Assembly (NCBI RefSeq): GCF_004798935.1
Contig: NZ_RAHT01000006.1
Location: forward strand, 1-64,000
DNA: 64,000 bases
Direction: 5' to 3'
From: Ningiella ruwaisensis
Lineage (GTDB): Bacteria; Pseudomonadota; Gammaproteobacteria; Enterobacterales; Alteromonadaceae
Positions 49,811-59,266 of this stretch are shown one piece after another. Within the stretch, counting starts at the first letter, position 1. Each line of letters opens with the position of its first letter. The position numbers were made by a program, and so were the translations under genes. Below the pieces are notes generated by a model, which worked only from the letters and a program-made list of their open reading frames with translations, did not search any database and was not told the DNA's origin.

Positions 49811-50881
49811 CTAATGAGGATCCTCGCCTAACAACCCTTCTTGCTTTGGTATCGCCGGTTCGTCATCTGCGGATAAAAGCAGAGCCAACCAGCGTGTTTC
49901 TTCTCGCGATTCCATTGCTATTTTTACGACCATGGTAAGTGGGACCGACAATAGCATTCCAACACTGCCTAGCAGCCATCCCCAAAAAATAAGAGACAGA
50001 AATACCACCAAAGTGGAAAGCCCCAGCCCTCTGCCCATAAAACGAGGCTCAACCATATTCCCCATAACCATATTGACCACAATAAAACCCAAGCCAGTTA
50101 AACCTGCTTTTGCAAAACCAAATTCAACAAATGCCATTAATACGGCGGGGATCGCAGCTATAATAGAGCCGATATTAGGAATAAAGTTGAGCATAAAAGC
50201 GAGTACTGCCCACAACATAAAATGGTCTATTCCCAGTAACCAAAGCCAAAGGCCAATCAGAAGGCCAGTTCCCATACTAACCAGCATTTTTATCACAAGA
50301 TATTGGTTTACCGACACCAGAAATTTGTCGATGTGGCCCATCTTCATATCAGGATCTGCCATGGCGACATGCACTCTTCGAGGCATACTTTCAGCTTCAA
50401 ACAACATAAATAGGACGGTTAACAAGATTAAGAACACATTTGATAATACCGTGCCCATGCCGGTGATAAAGTTTGTTGCTACCGACATAGCGGTTGCCGG
50501 ATCCAGATGAGAGCGAAGCAAATTCGGATTAATATGAATATTAAAACGCGCCAGACGTTCAATCACCCAGGCAAACTCGCCTGACAATTGCTCGCGATAA
50601 ATCGGCATATTCTGTCTAAAGTCAGCCAAAGATTGCGTAATTAGCCCTGCCAGCATGAAACCAATCACCACCATCAGCAGTATAACTAGAGTAATGGATA
50701 TCCATCGAGGCACTTTATACTTTGCTGACCAGTTAATAAGCGGACTAACAGCAATTGCAATAAAAGCAGAAAGCAGTAAGGGAATAACAATGACACTCGC
50801 AGCTTTAATGCCAGCTAAGACAATAACAATGGCGGCCATCACTAATAAGGTTTTGGTCGTTGACGAAGAATTTAAATCCAT
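49811..50881 (-). CDS. AI-2E family transporter (PerM/TqsA-like)
   Basis: About 356 residues with seven to eight membrane segments and the family motifs FIPNIGSIIAAIPAVLMAFVEFG and NMVEPRFMGRGLGLS, then SLIFWGWLLGSVGMLLSVPLT. Family members move small molecules or ions across the inner membrane; only E. coli TqsA has been tied to AI-2. The start is uncertain: I chose the ATG at 50881, and a TTG at 50911 would add ten residues. Neither has a strong ribosome site. Confidence 0.88.
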   Translation of the reverse strand: MDLNSSSTTKTLLVMAAIVIVLAGIKAASVIVIPLLLSAFIAIAVSPLINWSAKYKVPRWISITLVILLMVVIGFMLAGLITQSLADFRQNMPIYREQLSGEFAWVIERLARFNIHINPNLLRSHLDPATAMSVATNFITGMGTVLSNVFLILLTVLFMLFEAESMPRRVHVAMADPDMKMGHIDKFLVSVNQYLVIKMLVSMGTGLLIGLWLWLLGIDHFMLWAVLAFMLNFIPNIGSIIAAIPAVLMAFVEFGFAKAGLTGLGFIVVNMVMGNMVEPRFMGRGLGLSTLVVFLSLIFWGWLLGSVGMLLSVPLTMVVKIAMESREETRWLALLLSADDEPAIPKQEGLLGEDPH

Positions 50882-50974
50882 GATGGTCTGAGATCCATTA
50901 ATGAGGTCCAACAGGACAATATCTGACTATAATCGCTAAGAATACCAGTAAAACAATAAGGACGCAGTATCTCA

Positions 50975-51340
50975 ATGAACTTAAATCTAGCCACAATTCG
51001 CATCAAAAACCTACGTCTTCGTACCTACATAGGTATCAATGAAGATGAAATTAAAAATCAGCAAGACGTCGTGATTAATGTGATTATTCAATATGATGCG
51101 AAACGCGCCACCGATACTGATAATATGGACGATGCGCTTAATTATAAAACTATTACCAAAGCGATCATTCGCTTAGTTGAAGATAATCGTTTTTCACTGC
51201 TGGAGAAACTGACCGCTGATGTATTGGCAATTGCAGCGGAGCATCCATGGGTCACCTTTGCAGAGGCCGAGGTGGATAAACCTCATGCACTGAGATTCTC
51301 AGACTCAGTTTCTCTTGCGATCTCCTGTACTAAGGACTAA
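50975..51340 (+). CDS. folB: Dihydroneopterin aldolase
   Basis: 121 residues. The family start [23 protein letters not shown] and [11 protein letters not shown] with the catalytic Lys are present. It converts dihydroneopterin to 6-hydroxymethyl-dihydropterin in folate synthesis. It is divergent from the AI-2E transporter and six bases ahead of the TIGR01777 gene, so both are probably cotranscribed. Confidence 0.93.
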   Translation: MNLNLATIRIKNLRLRTYIGINEDEIKNQQDVVINVIIQYDAKRATDTDNMDDALNYKTITKAIIRLVEDNRFSLLEKLTADVLAIAAEHPWVTFAEAEVDKPHALRFSDSVSLAISCTKD

Positions 51341-51346
51341 TCCTTT

Positions 51347-52237
51347 ATGAAACACATATTGCTTACGGGCGGCACTGGACTTATTGGTCGTCATTTGATT
51401 GAAAAACTTAAAAGTAAATATCAGTTTAGTGTGATAAGTCGGGATCCGAAGCGCGCAAAACGGCTTTTAGGTGACGATATACAGGCAATGGAAATTGAAG
51501 ATCTAAGCAATTTAGAAAATATCGACATTGTTGTAAATCTGGCAGGTGAGCCTATTGCAGACAGTCGATGGAGCGATTCGCAAAAACAACGCATTTGTGC
51601 CTCGCGTTGGGATATCACATCTCGTTTGGTCGAATTAATAAACAAGTCAGAGTCTAAACCTGAGACATTTATCAGTGGTTCAGCCATTGGATTTTATGGT
51701 CGTCAGGGTGATACACCCATTACTGAAGACTTTAACGACTTTCACGAAGAATTTAGCCGAGAAGTGTGTAAAAAGTGGGAAGACATTGCGAATCAGGCGC
51801 AAACGCGCACCTGCATTTTACGCACAGGCGTTGTGTTATCTGATGATGGCGGTGCGCTAAGTAAAATGCTTATGCCTTTTCGCTTAGGTTTGGGCGGGCC
51901 CATCGGCGACGGCAAACAGTTCATGTCGTGGATCCATATTGACGATATGGTACGTGGCATTCAGTTTCTCATCGAGAATGAACAATGTTCAGGTCCGTTT
52001 AACTTCACTTCTCCAAAACCTGCAAGCAATGCATTTTTTGCCCATAAACTTTGCAAGCGCCTCGACAGACCCTGCATTTTTACTACACCAACCTTTGCAG
52101 TTAAGCTGCTTATGGGCGAGTCTTCTGAACTGGTTATTTATGGACAGAAAGTCATTCCCATGCGACTTGAAGCGGCTGGCTTCCATTTTAATTACCCGGT
52201 GTTGATGGACGCACTGGATTCGCTTGACCTGCGCTAA
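51347..52237 (+). CDS. TIGR01777 family NAD(P)-dependent epimerase
   Basis: 296 residues of the short-chain dehydrogenase/epimerase fold. The N-terminal dinucleotide loop is TGGTGLIGRHLIEKL (about 7-21), followed by FISGSAIGFYG and the family-typical ILRTGVVLSDDGGALSKML and SWIHIDD. E. coli YfcH is the nearest well-known relative. Substrate unknown. AGGA lies about 10 bases before the ATG, and a strong terminator follows. Confidence 0.88.
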   Translation: MKHILLTGGTGLIGRHLIEKLKSKYQFSVISRDPKRAKRLLGDDIQAMEIEDLSNLENIDIVVNLAGEPIADSRWSDSQKQRICASRWDITSRLVELINKSESKPETFISGSAIGFYGRQGDTPITEDFNDFHEEFSREVCKKWEDIANQAQTRTCILRTGVVLSDDGGALSKMLMPFRLGLGGPIGDGKQFMSWIHIDDMVRGIQFLIENEQCSGPFNFTSPKPASNAFFAHKLCKRLDRPCIFTTPTFAVKLLMGESSELVIYGQKVIPMRLEAAGFHFNYPVLMDALDSLDLR

Positions 52238-52252
52238 TTAAGCATAGACATT

Positions 52253-52282
52253 AAAAAGCCTTCATTGTGAAGGCTTTTTTTT
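52253..52282 (+). terminator. Intrinsic terminator after the TIGR01777 gene
   Basis: AAAAAGCCTTCA pairs with TGAAGGCTTTTT around a 3-base loop, and the T-run continues to 52282. It starts 15 bases after the stop codon and can also stop the convergent permease transcript. Confidence 0.93.
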
Positions 52283-52304
52283 GAGAGGGCGTTTTGCTAA
52301 CGCC

Positions 52305-54821
52305 CTACACCATTTTCCTAAGCAAATGACCGGTGTTAAGCGATAACAAGCGCCAGCAACCGATTGCTCCAAGTAGTCCTACTACCACTGCTCCCACGGT
52401 GGGTGCGATTGCCCAATATTCCACATGCAATCCAAAGGGCATTTGGAATACTTGCGTTTGCAGCATATACAGACTGAACTCATTGGCAAGTGCAGCCATA
52501 AGTCCTGCAACCGTGCCGATAATGAGAAACTCATTGATTACACTAAAGCGAATGCTCGAGCCTTTTAAACCAAGCGTGCGTAATATCGCTAATTCCTGCA
52601 ACCTTTCATCCATACTGGCTTGCACCTGCGCAATGAGCACCAAAGCCCCTGCGACAAGCACCAGTACCAATATAAATTCTACCGCCATGGAGACCTGATC
52701 GATGATCTCTCGCAACTGATTGATGCGCGCGTCCACATCAAAAAGTGTCACGCTTGCAAACGGCGCCATAATGCGTGAGATCTCATTTTTGCGCGACTCA
52801 TCAAGATGAAAGCTTGTGATGTAGGTTGCACTGAAATTTTCCATGGCTTTGGGATGTAGAACAAAGAAAAAGTTTGGTTGTAAGGTTTGCCAGTCGACTT
52901 CACGCATACTGGTAACGGTCGCAGAGACGACTTCTGAGCCAATGTTAAAGGTCAGTACATCGCCCATTTCAATATCGAGCCGACTTGCCACTTCAGTTTC
53001 AACAGAAATCGGAACTGGCTCGCCTTCTTGCCAATCGTCATGCCATTGACCTTCGACTATGACATTGCCTCGCTGAAGTTCAGTGCTCCAGCTTAAGTTT
53101 GCTTCACGGCCAAGACCTTGTCGCCCCTCGTTTGCCACTTCTTCATCTTCTTTGGTAATTTCAGTGCGGATGCGCTCTTCATTGATTGCAACAAAACGCC
53201 CTCGAGCGACCGGGTAAAACTTCTCGTACTGCACGTCATTTTTTGTGAAGTGCTCTTTTAAAGCTTCTTTTTGCGATTCAGTAACGTTTGCAATGAAATA
53301 GTTCGGCGTACCTTCCGGTAGCTGGTCTCGCCATTGTTTTACCATGTCGTTGCGCATGACAAGCACAACAAGCAGCAACATGATAGTGATAGCAAAACTG
53401 ATTAATTGCACTGAATTACCCATAGCGCGTCGGCGTATACGCGCCCATGCCAGTGTCCAGGCTCCCATGCTACCTGCCCCCAATTTTCTGCCGAGCATAA
53501 TTAATAAATATGTCATACCCAGTAAGCTCACTACCAGAATAATCCCGGAAGCAAACAGAATGCTGGAGATAAGCAAGTTTTGGCTGTAGGTCCACATAAG
53601 TAAAAAGACAGCAGAGCCTGAGAATACAAATTGCAACGCTCTTGACGATAAGGTCGCCTGAATATCTTTTCGCAGCACGCGTAGTGGCGGAACAGAAAAT
53701 AGCTGCAATAGCGGGTAAAGCGAGAATAATAGCGCGCATACAACGCCGGTGAAGACCGCTATCCCGAGGGGACGCCAGTACCATGTATTAAGCGCGACCT
53801 CGACCTGTCCGGCCAGCAAAGTAACTACCGCCTGCTGGATTAAATAACCGGCAATCACACCAATCAAAATTCCCAATATGGTAATAAAGCAAATTTGCAT
53901 TAAGTAAATTTTGCGTACCATGGCACCACTGGCACCTAAGGTTTTCATGATTGCGACAGGGTCAAAGTGACGCTGAGAATAACGTTGCGCAGCCACCGCA
54001 ATAGAAACTGCAGCCAAGACAATCGCCAGTAGTGAAGCAAGTAAAAAGTATTCTTCCGCCCGGGCAACTGAACGACCAATGGGTGATTCGTCATCTTCAA
54101 TACTGGTCCATCGATGCACTTCCCTATTTAACTGAGGACGCAGCCACTCGTAATAATCATCAAGTTCGTTGGCCTCTCCGGTGAAATAGTACTTATAGCT
54201 CACGCGACTACCAGGACCTGTGATGTTGGTAGCAGGCACGTCTGTTGATGACATTAACAGCATGGGGTCGGTGTTAAACACGCTAAAGCCTGCATCCGGT
54301 ATTTCACTTAAAATTTCGGTCACGGTGAGAGTCGCATCCCCAACTTCTATCTGGCTACCCTTTTCAACGCCAAGCAACTGATACAAGCGAGAGTCAATCC
54401 ATACCTCCCCAGGTGCAGGAGAGGCCTGCGTCACTTCTCCTTCGCCAAAAGCCTGCTGTGTTATTTTTATATTTCCTTTTAATGGGTAGTTTTCATCAAC
54501 TGCTCGTAAATCTGACAGTGCAAGCTCGTCGCCAGCAAATACCATAGAGCGAGTGGATATCTGAAAAGCGGTACCCAAGCCTCTATTTCGGGCTTCCTGG
54601 ATCCATGCATCATCTACCGGGTTTCTTGAGCGAAGCTGACTGTCAGCGGCAATAAATTCCGCGCTTCTGTCGGTAAGGGCTTGCTGTAAACGCTCTGAGA
54701 ATAAAGAAAGGGATAAGACAGAAGCAACCGATAAGACAATGGCAAGCAAAATGATCGTCAATTCGCCCCGCCGCGCCTCATGTTTAAATAAACGCCAAGC
54801 TAGCGTGAAGGCCATCTTCAT
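52305..54821 (-). CDS. FtsX-like ABC transporter permease (YbbP type)
   Basis: 838 residues. One membrane segment near the N-terminus (about 20-43) precedes a large periplasmic domain (about 45-255). The first FtsX core is about 258-385, a central membrane pair is about 400-445, a second membrane/periplasmic block follows, and the last FtsX core is about 710-838. The duplicated FtsX layout with a companion ATPase and tesA matches E. coli ybbA-ybbP-tesA. It probably extracts or exports a lipid-like substrate at the inner membrane; none is proven. ATGA overlap with the ATPase gene indicates coupling. Confidence 0.88.
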   Translation of the reverse strand: MKMAFTLAWRLFKHEARRGELTIILLAIVLSVASVLSLSLFSERLQQALTDRSAEFIAADSQLRSRNPVDDAWIQEARNRGLGTAFQISTRSMVFAGDELALSDLRAVDENYPLKGNIKITQQAFGEGEVTQASPAPGEVWIDSRLYQLLGVEKGSQIEVGDATLTVTEILSEIPDAGFSVFNTDPMLLMSSTDVPATNITGPGSRVSYKYYFTGEANELDDYYEWLRPQLNREVHRWTSIEDDESPIGRSVARAEEYFLLASLLAIVLAAVSIAVAAQRYSQRHFDPVAIMKTLGASGAMVRKIYLMQICFITILGILIGVIAGYLIQQAVVTLLAGQVEVALNTWYWRPLGIAVFTGVVCALLFSLYPLLQLFSVPPLRVLRKDIQATLSSRALQFVFSGSAVFLLMWTYSQNLLISSILFASGIILVVSLLGMTYLLIMLGRKLGAGSMGAWTLAWARIRRRAMGNSVQLISFAITIMLLLVVLVMRNDMVKQWRDQLPEGTPNYFIANVTESQKEALKEHFTKNDVQYEKFYPVARGRFVAINEERIRTEITKEDEEVANEGRQGLGREANLSWSTELQRGNVIVEGQWHDDWQEGEPVPISVETEVASRLDIEMGDVLTFNIGSEVVSATVTSMREVDWQTLQPNFFFVLHPKAMENFSATYITSFHLDESRKNEISRIMAPFASVTLFDVDARINQLREIIDQVSMAVEFILVLVLVAGALVLIAQVQASMDERLQELAILRTLGLKGSSIRFSVINEFLIIGTVAGLMAALANEFSLYMLQTQVFQMPFGLHVEYWAIAPTVGAVVVGLLGAIGCWRLLSLNTGHLLRKMV

Positions 54822-55537
54822 CCGTTTTGTCCTCCAGCAACGACTTTAAGCGGCTGGGTTTCCTCTTTAAGCTCGCCTGCACTCATGCGTAACTGTCTTT
54901 CACAGCGACTGGCAAGCTCATCATCGTGCGTCACCAAAACCAGGGTTGTATCTGACTCTTGATTGAGTTTGAACAAAAGCTCCTCCACTTTTTGAGAATT
55001 ACTTGAATCAAGATTACCGGTAGGCTCATCAGCGAAGAGAATTTTAGGATTGGTGATAAATGCGCGGGCAATCGCAACACGCTGTTGTTCGCCGCCCGAA
55101 AGCTGGTTTGGAAAATGATGCGCTCTATGATCAAGGCCAACTTGTTTGAGTATTTCCTGCGCGCGCTGCTTTGGCTTGTCTAATCCGGCAATCTCGGCTG
55201 GAAGCATAATATTTTCAAGCGCCGTTAAGCTTTGCACCAACATAAAACTTTGAAAGATAAAGCCAACTTTTTCACCTCTGACTCTTGCTCGCGCTTCTTC
55301 ATCCATTTCATGAAGTGGCGCACCATCTAGCATGATATGACCACCACTGACCTCGTCAAGTCCGGCTAATAAACCCAACAATGTTGACTTACCCGAGCCA
55401 GATGCCCCTATAATAGCCACCGACTCACCCTGCTTTACGCTAAAGGTGATAGGCTGAAGGATCTGTAATTCGCCTTCGCTCGTAGTCACTTTTTTAATTA
55501 ATGATTTTGTTTCAATAATGGTGGAGGCCTTCGTCAT
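54818..55537 (-). CDS. ABC transporter ATP-binding protein (YbbA type)
   Basis: 239 residues. Walker A is in [18 protein letters not shown] (about 41-58), the signature is in [15 protein letters not shown] (about 145-159), and Walker B is in [13 protein letters not shown] (about 167-179), as in the LolD/MacB branch. It energises the permease encoded downstream with a 4-base overlap. The start lies only 1 base from the likely tesA start on the other strand, so the two promoters must overlap each other's coding starts. Confidence 0.94.
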   Translation of the reverse strand: MTKASTIIETKSLIKKVTTSEGELQILQPITFSVKQGESVAIIGASGSGKSTLLGLLAGLDEVSGGHIMLDGAPLHEMDEEARARVRGEKVGFIFQSFMLVQSLTALENIMLPAEIAGLDKPKQRAQEILKQVGLDHRAHHFPNQLSGGEQQRVAIARAFITNPKILFADEPTGNLDSSNSQKVEELLFKLNQESDTTLVLVTHDDELASRCERQLRMSAGELKEETQPLKVVAGGQNG

Positions 55538-55538
55538 A

Positions 55539-56234
55539 GTGTCTTTGTTCTCTCGAAAGTTGGTAAGCGTTGTTCAATCTTTATTTTTCGTTAGTCTTTT
55601 ATTCCCGTTTATCGTTCATTCAGATCAAGCGATAAGCGCGCCTGATAATGACAAAAATGTAAGCGCGTGTGTCGATACCTGTAAATTGCTGGTGCTAGGC
55701 GACAGCTTAAGTGCAGCCTATGGCTTAACAAGTGACCAAGGTTGGGTAGCACTTTTGCAAGATTATTGGGAGGCACAAAATCAACCGATAGAAGTGATCA
55801 ACGCAGCAATTAGCGGGGATACAAGCGACGGTGGACTGGCTCGATTACCTCGCTTACTTGAGTTGCATGAGCCTACTCATCTTTATATCGAACTTGGCGG
55901 CAATAACGGCTTGCAAGGCCATAATCCGACCAAAATTAAACAAAATCTTGCTGAAATGATAGAACTTGCGCTTAAAAATGATGTGAAGGTTATTCTACAG
56001 GAAATTCAAATCCCCACTAACTACGGTCGACGATACACCGAGCTTTTTGTGCAAAACTATCACGAACTAGCTGAAGAATATGACGTGCCTCTGCTGCCGT
56101 TTTTCTTGCAAGACATCGCGCTTAATCCAACATTGATGCAAAACGACGGCATCCATCCAACTGCCGAAGCGCAGCCGATGATCGTGGAGTTTTTAGCCCC
56201 AAAGTTATTGCCTCTAATCAGGGAAAGTAAATAA
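55539..56234 (+). CDS. tesA: Arylesterase / acyl-CoA thioesterase I-like SGNH hydrolase
   Basis: About 231 residues with an N-terminal signal peptide (hydrophobic to about residue 27, then SDQAISA). SGNH blocks are GDSLSAAYGL (Ser nucleophile), GGNNGLQG and DGIHPTAEAQ (Asp-His). TesA acts in the periplasm on esters, thioesters and lysophospholipids. I placed the start at the GTG at 55539 (GGAGG 11 bases upstream), which avoids overlap with the divergent ATPase gene; the ATG at 55518 is the alternative. Confidence 0.9.
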   Translation: MSLFSRKLVSVVQSLFFVSLLFPFIVHSDQAISAPDNDKNVSACVDTCKLLVLGDSLSAAYGLTSDQGWVALLQDYWEAQNQPIEVINAAISGDTSDGGLARLPRLLELHEPTHLYIELGGNNGLQGHNPTKIKQNLAEMIELALKNDVKVILQEIQIPTNYGRRYTELFVQNYHELAEEYDVPLLPFFLQDIALNPTLMQNDGIHPTAEAQPMIVEFLAPKLLPLIRESK

Positions 56235-56264
56235 AAAAGGTAATAAAGAGTTGCTAGAAAAGGT

Positions 56265-56298
56265 AAGCGGTTGTTTTAAAAATGCCTTCCGCTTTTTT
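56265..56298 (+). terminator. Possible terminator after tesA
   Basis: AAGCGG pairs with CCGCTT around an 18-base loop and a T-run follows. The large loop makes this a weak call. Confidence 0.35.
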
Positions 56299-56323
56299 CT
56301 GCCGCTTTTAAAGTAAAGCGGGA

Positions 56324-56920
56324 CTAACTTTCATATTCTGCTTCCTGTTCTTCGATATAAAGCCGAACATCTTCGTTTTTGACACGCTGATAGATTTCTT
56401 CAACGCTAATAGTGCAGTCAATTGAGTCAAAATAAATCTCTTCCCCCAAAAAATAATGGGTAGAGCGCCAATCATCGTTTTTACGGTATACAGTAACATC
56501 TGCCACATCTTGCTCTATCAGTACATACTCTTGAAGACTCGCAAGATTTAAATAATCCAGAAGCTTAGTTTTTTCATCCATTTTGCGCGTTGAGCGAGAC
56601 ACAACTTCTACAATGATCACGGGAGTTTCAGTAAAATAAGGCTCTGATTCATCAAAATGACAATCCACAAGCACATCTGGATAATAAAAATTGTCTTTCA
56701 CGCGTACTTTCATATCAGAGCCAAAAGGTTCGCAGGGTGAACCATCAAGGTGATTTCCAAAACGTCTCGTAACGTTTTGGCTAATTCGCTCATGATTGGC
56801 AGATGCACCTGCCATAGCATACGCCTCACCGTCAATCAGCTCATGCTTAATCTTGCTTGTTAATTCTCCCTTTAAATACTCATCAGGGCGTATGACTTTC
56901 TTTTGACTCAGCGTGGACAT
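56324..56920 (-). CDS. Uma2 family protein (putative PD-(D/E)XK nuclease fold)
   Basis: 198 residues. The family pattern HELIDGEAYAMAGASANHERI (about 26-46), then YYPDVLVDC with the PD acid, and PVIIVEVVSRSTRKMDEKTKLLDY with the ExV acid/Lys region match Uma2 (DUF820). Such proteins carry a restriction-endonuclease-like fold but have no established target. They are often present as scattered single genes, as here. AAGG lies 7 bases before the ATG. Confidence 0.85.
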   Translation of the reverse strand: MSTLSQKKVIRPDEYLKGELTSKIKHELIDGEAYAMAGASANHERISQNVTRRFGNHLDGSPCEPFGSDMKVRVKDNFYYPDVLVDCHFDESEPYFTETPVIIVEVVSRSTRKMDEKTKLLDYLNLASLQEYVLIEQDVADVTVYRKNDDWRSTHYFLGEEIYFDSIDCTISVEEIYQRVKNEDVRLYIEEQEAEYES

Positions 56921-56957
56921 AATCTACCTTTTGAACTGCTTATTCTAATGGACCGGC

Positions 56958-56979
56958 GCGTAAACGACTGAGTTTACGC
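56958..56979. other. Perfect 8-bp hairpin downstream of xthA
   Basis: GCGTAAAC pairs with GTTTACGC around a 6-base loop between the Uma2 start and the xthA stop. No T-run follows on the minus strand, so its role as transcript end is uncertain. Confidence 0.4.
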
Positions 56980-56994
56980 TAGAGCAACTTTATC

Positions 56995-57765
56995 TTAAGT
57001 CAATTTCAAATCAACCGAAACTGGACAATGGTCAGATCCTAAAATATCGTCATGGATGTTTGCATCGCAAACCATGGGTAATAATGCTTTGGAAGCCAGA
57101 AAATAATCAATTCTCCACCCGATATTTCGCGGCCTTGCCCCCGCACGATAACTCCACCATGTGTATTTGTCTGTCGTGTCCGGGTAATGATGCCTGAAAG
57201 TATCGACAAAACCTGCTTCAACTAAATTGTCGATGCCGTCAATTTCCTTTTGGGTAAAGCCTGCGCTTTTATTGTAATTTTCCTTGGGGCGAGCCAAATC
57301 GATATTTTTATGCGCAACATTAAGATCACCACACACCAACACTGGCTTTTTCGCCTCTAACTTTTTCAGATGTGCTAAAAACGCCGCATCCCATTCTTGC
57401 CTGTAAGGCAGACGCTTCAGTTCGTTACCTGAATTAGGCGTATAAACGGTAACTAAAATAAATTTATCAAATTCAGCCGCAATAACGCGCCCTTCTTGGT
57501 CATGCTCTTCGATACCCAAGCCATATTCAACGTTAACGGGAGATGCCTTACTTAAAATAGCTGTGCCAGAGTAGCCTTTACGGATTGCTGAATGCGAGAA
57601 AAGTTCGTAACCTTCAACACTGCCAATGGCCTCGGCCACTTGTTCACACTGTGCTTTAGTCTCCTGAAAACAAATAATATCAGGCGCCAAAGCCTCAAAT
57701 GATTGAAAAAAGTCCTTTTTTAATACGGCACGAATGCCATTTACATTCCAACTTACTATTCTCAT
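56995..57765 (-). CDS. xthA: Exodeoxyribonuclease III
   Basis: 256 residues of the EEP nuclease fold: MRIVSWNVNGIRAV, DIICFQETKAQ, CGDLNVAHKNIDLARPKENY and ILGSDHCPVSVDL carry the metal and catalytic residues. It acts as the AP endonuclease / 3'-phosphatase of base excision repair. AGGA lies 7-8 bases before the ATG. Confidence 0.93.
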   Translation of the reverse strand: MRIVSWNVNGIRAVLKKDFFQSFEALAPDIICFQETKAQCEQVAEAIGSVEGYELFSHSAIRKGYSGTAILSKASPVNVEYGLGIEEHDQEGRVIAAEFDKFILVTVYTPNSGNELKRLPYRQEWDAAFLAHLKKLEAKKPVLVCGDLNVAHKNIDLARPKENYNKSAGFTQKEIDGIDNLVEAGFVDTFRHHYPDTTDKYTWWSYRAGARPRNIGWRIDYFLASKALLPMVCDANIHDDILGSDHCPVSVDLKLT

Positions 57766-57842
57766 TTTTTTTCCTGTTTAAAGATCTGCATACCAAATAA
57801 AGCGGCATCGCTAACGCAGGGAAGCTACTAGGCCCACGATAA

Positions 57843-57920
57843 ATGCTCTCCAGCATCGTTAATTTGCTTAGCAGAGGGGCCCCTCTACTTTCGTCGCAAA
57901 TTAACAAAGCAAGAGAGCAC
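57843..57920. repeat. 78-bp inverted-repeat element with a 14-bp central palindrome
   Basis: The 25-base arms (57843-57867 and 57896-57920) are reverse complements except for a few positions; TTAATTTGC / GCAAATTAA and GCTCTC / GAGAGC match exactly. In the middle lies the perfect palindrome AGAGGGGCCCCTCT (57873-57886). It sits between the convergently spaced ends of xthA's start and the amidohydrolase stop, both on the minus strand. No T-run follows. Confidence 0.7.
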
Positions 57921-57970
57921 TATTCGCATCCACAGTCCTTATTTTTTGCTGCAGATACAGAGGCTAAAGG

Positions 57971-59266
57971 CTAATTAGAGTACGCCACCGGTTTAGCCGG
58001 ATCGCGGTTTAAATAACGGTCGCGAAGTTTGATTTGTCGCGAAGTCATTTCAACCGGCTCGCCTTTAATAAATACCTGCTCAGCCGCCTCGGTGACTTCT
58101 AATGGGTCGCCTGTCCAAATCACCAAAGATGCCTCTTTGCCCGACTCCAGACTGCCGAGTGTGTCATCTAACCCAAAGATTTTTGCCACATTTAGACTGA
58201 TTGCGGCTAAGCCAGCAGAGTGCGGCAATCCATTAGCCACTGCGTTTCCTGCATGCTGTGGCGCCAGGCGAATGTTGTGCGTATCCATGCCAATGGCAAC
58301 TAGCACACCAGCTTTGTGCAATCTGGCTGCATTTTCAAGCGTTGCACCTATCTGATCAAAGCCACCTGGTAAGTTATTCTCAGGGTTAAGAATTACCGGT
58401 ACATTCGCTTTTGCAATTTGCTCTGCAACGCGCCAACCCTCCGTCGCGTTTACCAACACAAGGTTTAAGTTTTCATAACGGTTTTTCAAAGCCAATGCCT
58501 GTAATATATCAGCCGCTCTATCAGCCGTTATCAAAAGCGGCAGCTCCCCATTTATAACCGGTATCATCGCTTTTGCATCAGCACGCGTTATCATGCCTTC
58601 CCAATCTTCCGTTGGGCTTAGGTCAGTACCAGCAGCAAACACTGCTTCATCTAGGGCTTGATTCAATGCCACCCATAATGCAGCACGACTATCACCGTTA
58701 GCGTGTGTGCCGCCATCCCCTACATTTACATGCATAAATGCATTGGCTTTAACAAGCGCTGTAAAATCACCTGCCAAATCAATCACCGCACCCTGACCAT
58801 TAAATAACTGGCCGGTGCGACTGATGCCTGTCACTGCGTGCGTGAAGCCTTCTACGCGCGTTACAGGCACTAAGGTTGAATCCGGATTAATGGCAAATTG
58901 AACGTCATAGGCAGCTCCAACAGACGAGACAGGAAGTGCTTCTACGCGCGCATCAACTGGTCCTGCCGATAAACTCACTTCTTCTAAACCAAGAGAGGTC
59001 AGTGCACCAATAAAGCCTGGCGTTATTACTTTTCCGTCGGCTTCTATTTCACGATAACCGGAAGGCACTGAATCAGCGTCTAATACCTGCTGAATCTTTC
59101 CGTTATCAATCAGTATCGTACCGTCTTCGATAACACCTGCTGAACCAAGCGTATGAATTTGAGCGCCAGTGATGGCTATTTTTTCAGCTACAGCGCTTGC
59201 ACTTAAGGCAAGTAGACAAGCAGAGGCGAGTAAACTAAAGCGCTTGTTCAATAATGTATGTTTCAT
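57971..59266 (-). CDS. Exported amidohydrolase-like protein lacking the HxH metal motif
   Basis: 431 residues. The signal peptide (1-27, ending SASAVA) is followed by an imidazolonepropionase-like amidohydrolase fold with ITGAQIHTL, GTILIDNGKIQQV and the late DDTLGSLESGKEASLVIWTGDP. At the place where active relatives read GxIDxHxH, this protein has PGFIGALTSLGL, so the metal pair is gone. It has few other His in the barrel. It follows an intact amidohydrolase with a 4-base overlap, suggesting a heteromeric pair or a scaffold role. AGGAG precedes the ATG. Confidence 0.88.
   Translation of the reverse strand: MKHTLLNKRFSLLASACLLALSASAVAEKIAITGAQIHTLGSAGVIEDGTILIDNGKIQQVLDADSVPSGYREIEADGKVITPGFIGALTSLGLEEVSLSAGPVDARVEALPVSSVGAAYDVQFAINPDSTLVPVTRVEGFTHAVTGISRTGQLFNGQGAVIDLAGDFTALVKANAFMHVNVGDGGTHANGDSRAALWVALNQALDEAVFAAGTDLSPTEDWEGMITRADAKAMIPVINGELPLLITADRAADILQALALKNRYENLNLVLVNATEGWRVAEQIAKANVPVILNPENNLPGGFDQIGATLENAARLHKAGVLVAIGMDTHNIRLAPQHAGNAVANGLPHSAGLAAISLNVAKIFGLDDTLGSLESGKEASLVIWTGDPLEVTEAAEQVFIKGEPVEMTSRQIKLRDRYLNRDPAKPVAYSN

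Noticed and set aside
55518-55538. Longer N-terminus for tesA from the ATG at 55518
   Set aside because: It would overlap the divergent ATPase start by 20 bases and lacks its own ribosome site; the GTG at 55539 has GGAGG upstream and a cleaner signal peptide.
56302-56321. Hairpin CCGCTTT/AAAGCGG near the Uma2 stop as a terminator
   Set aside because: The stem is perfect but no T-run follows on either strand.
57843-57920. Integron attC-like site
   Set aside because: It has imperfect complementary arms, but no core-site pattern, no cassette array and no integrase nearby.
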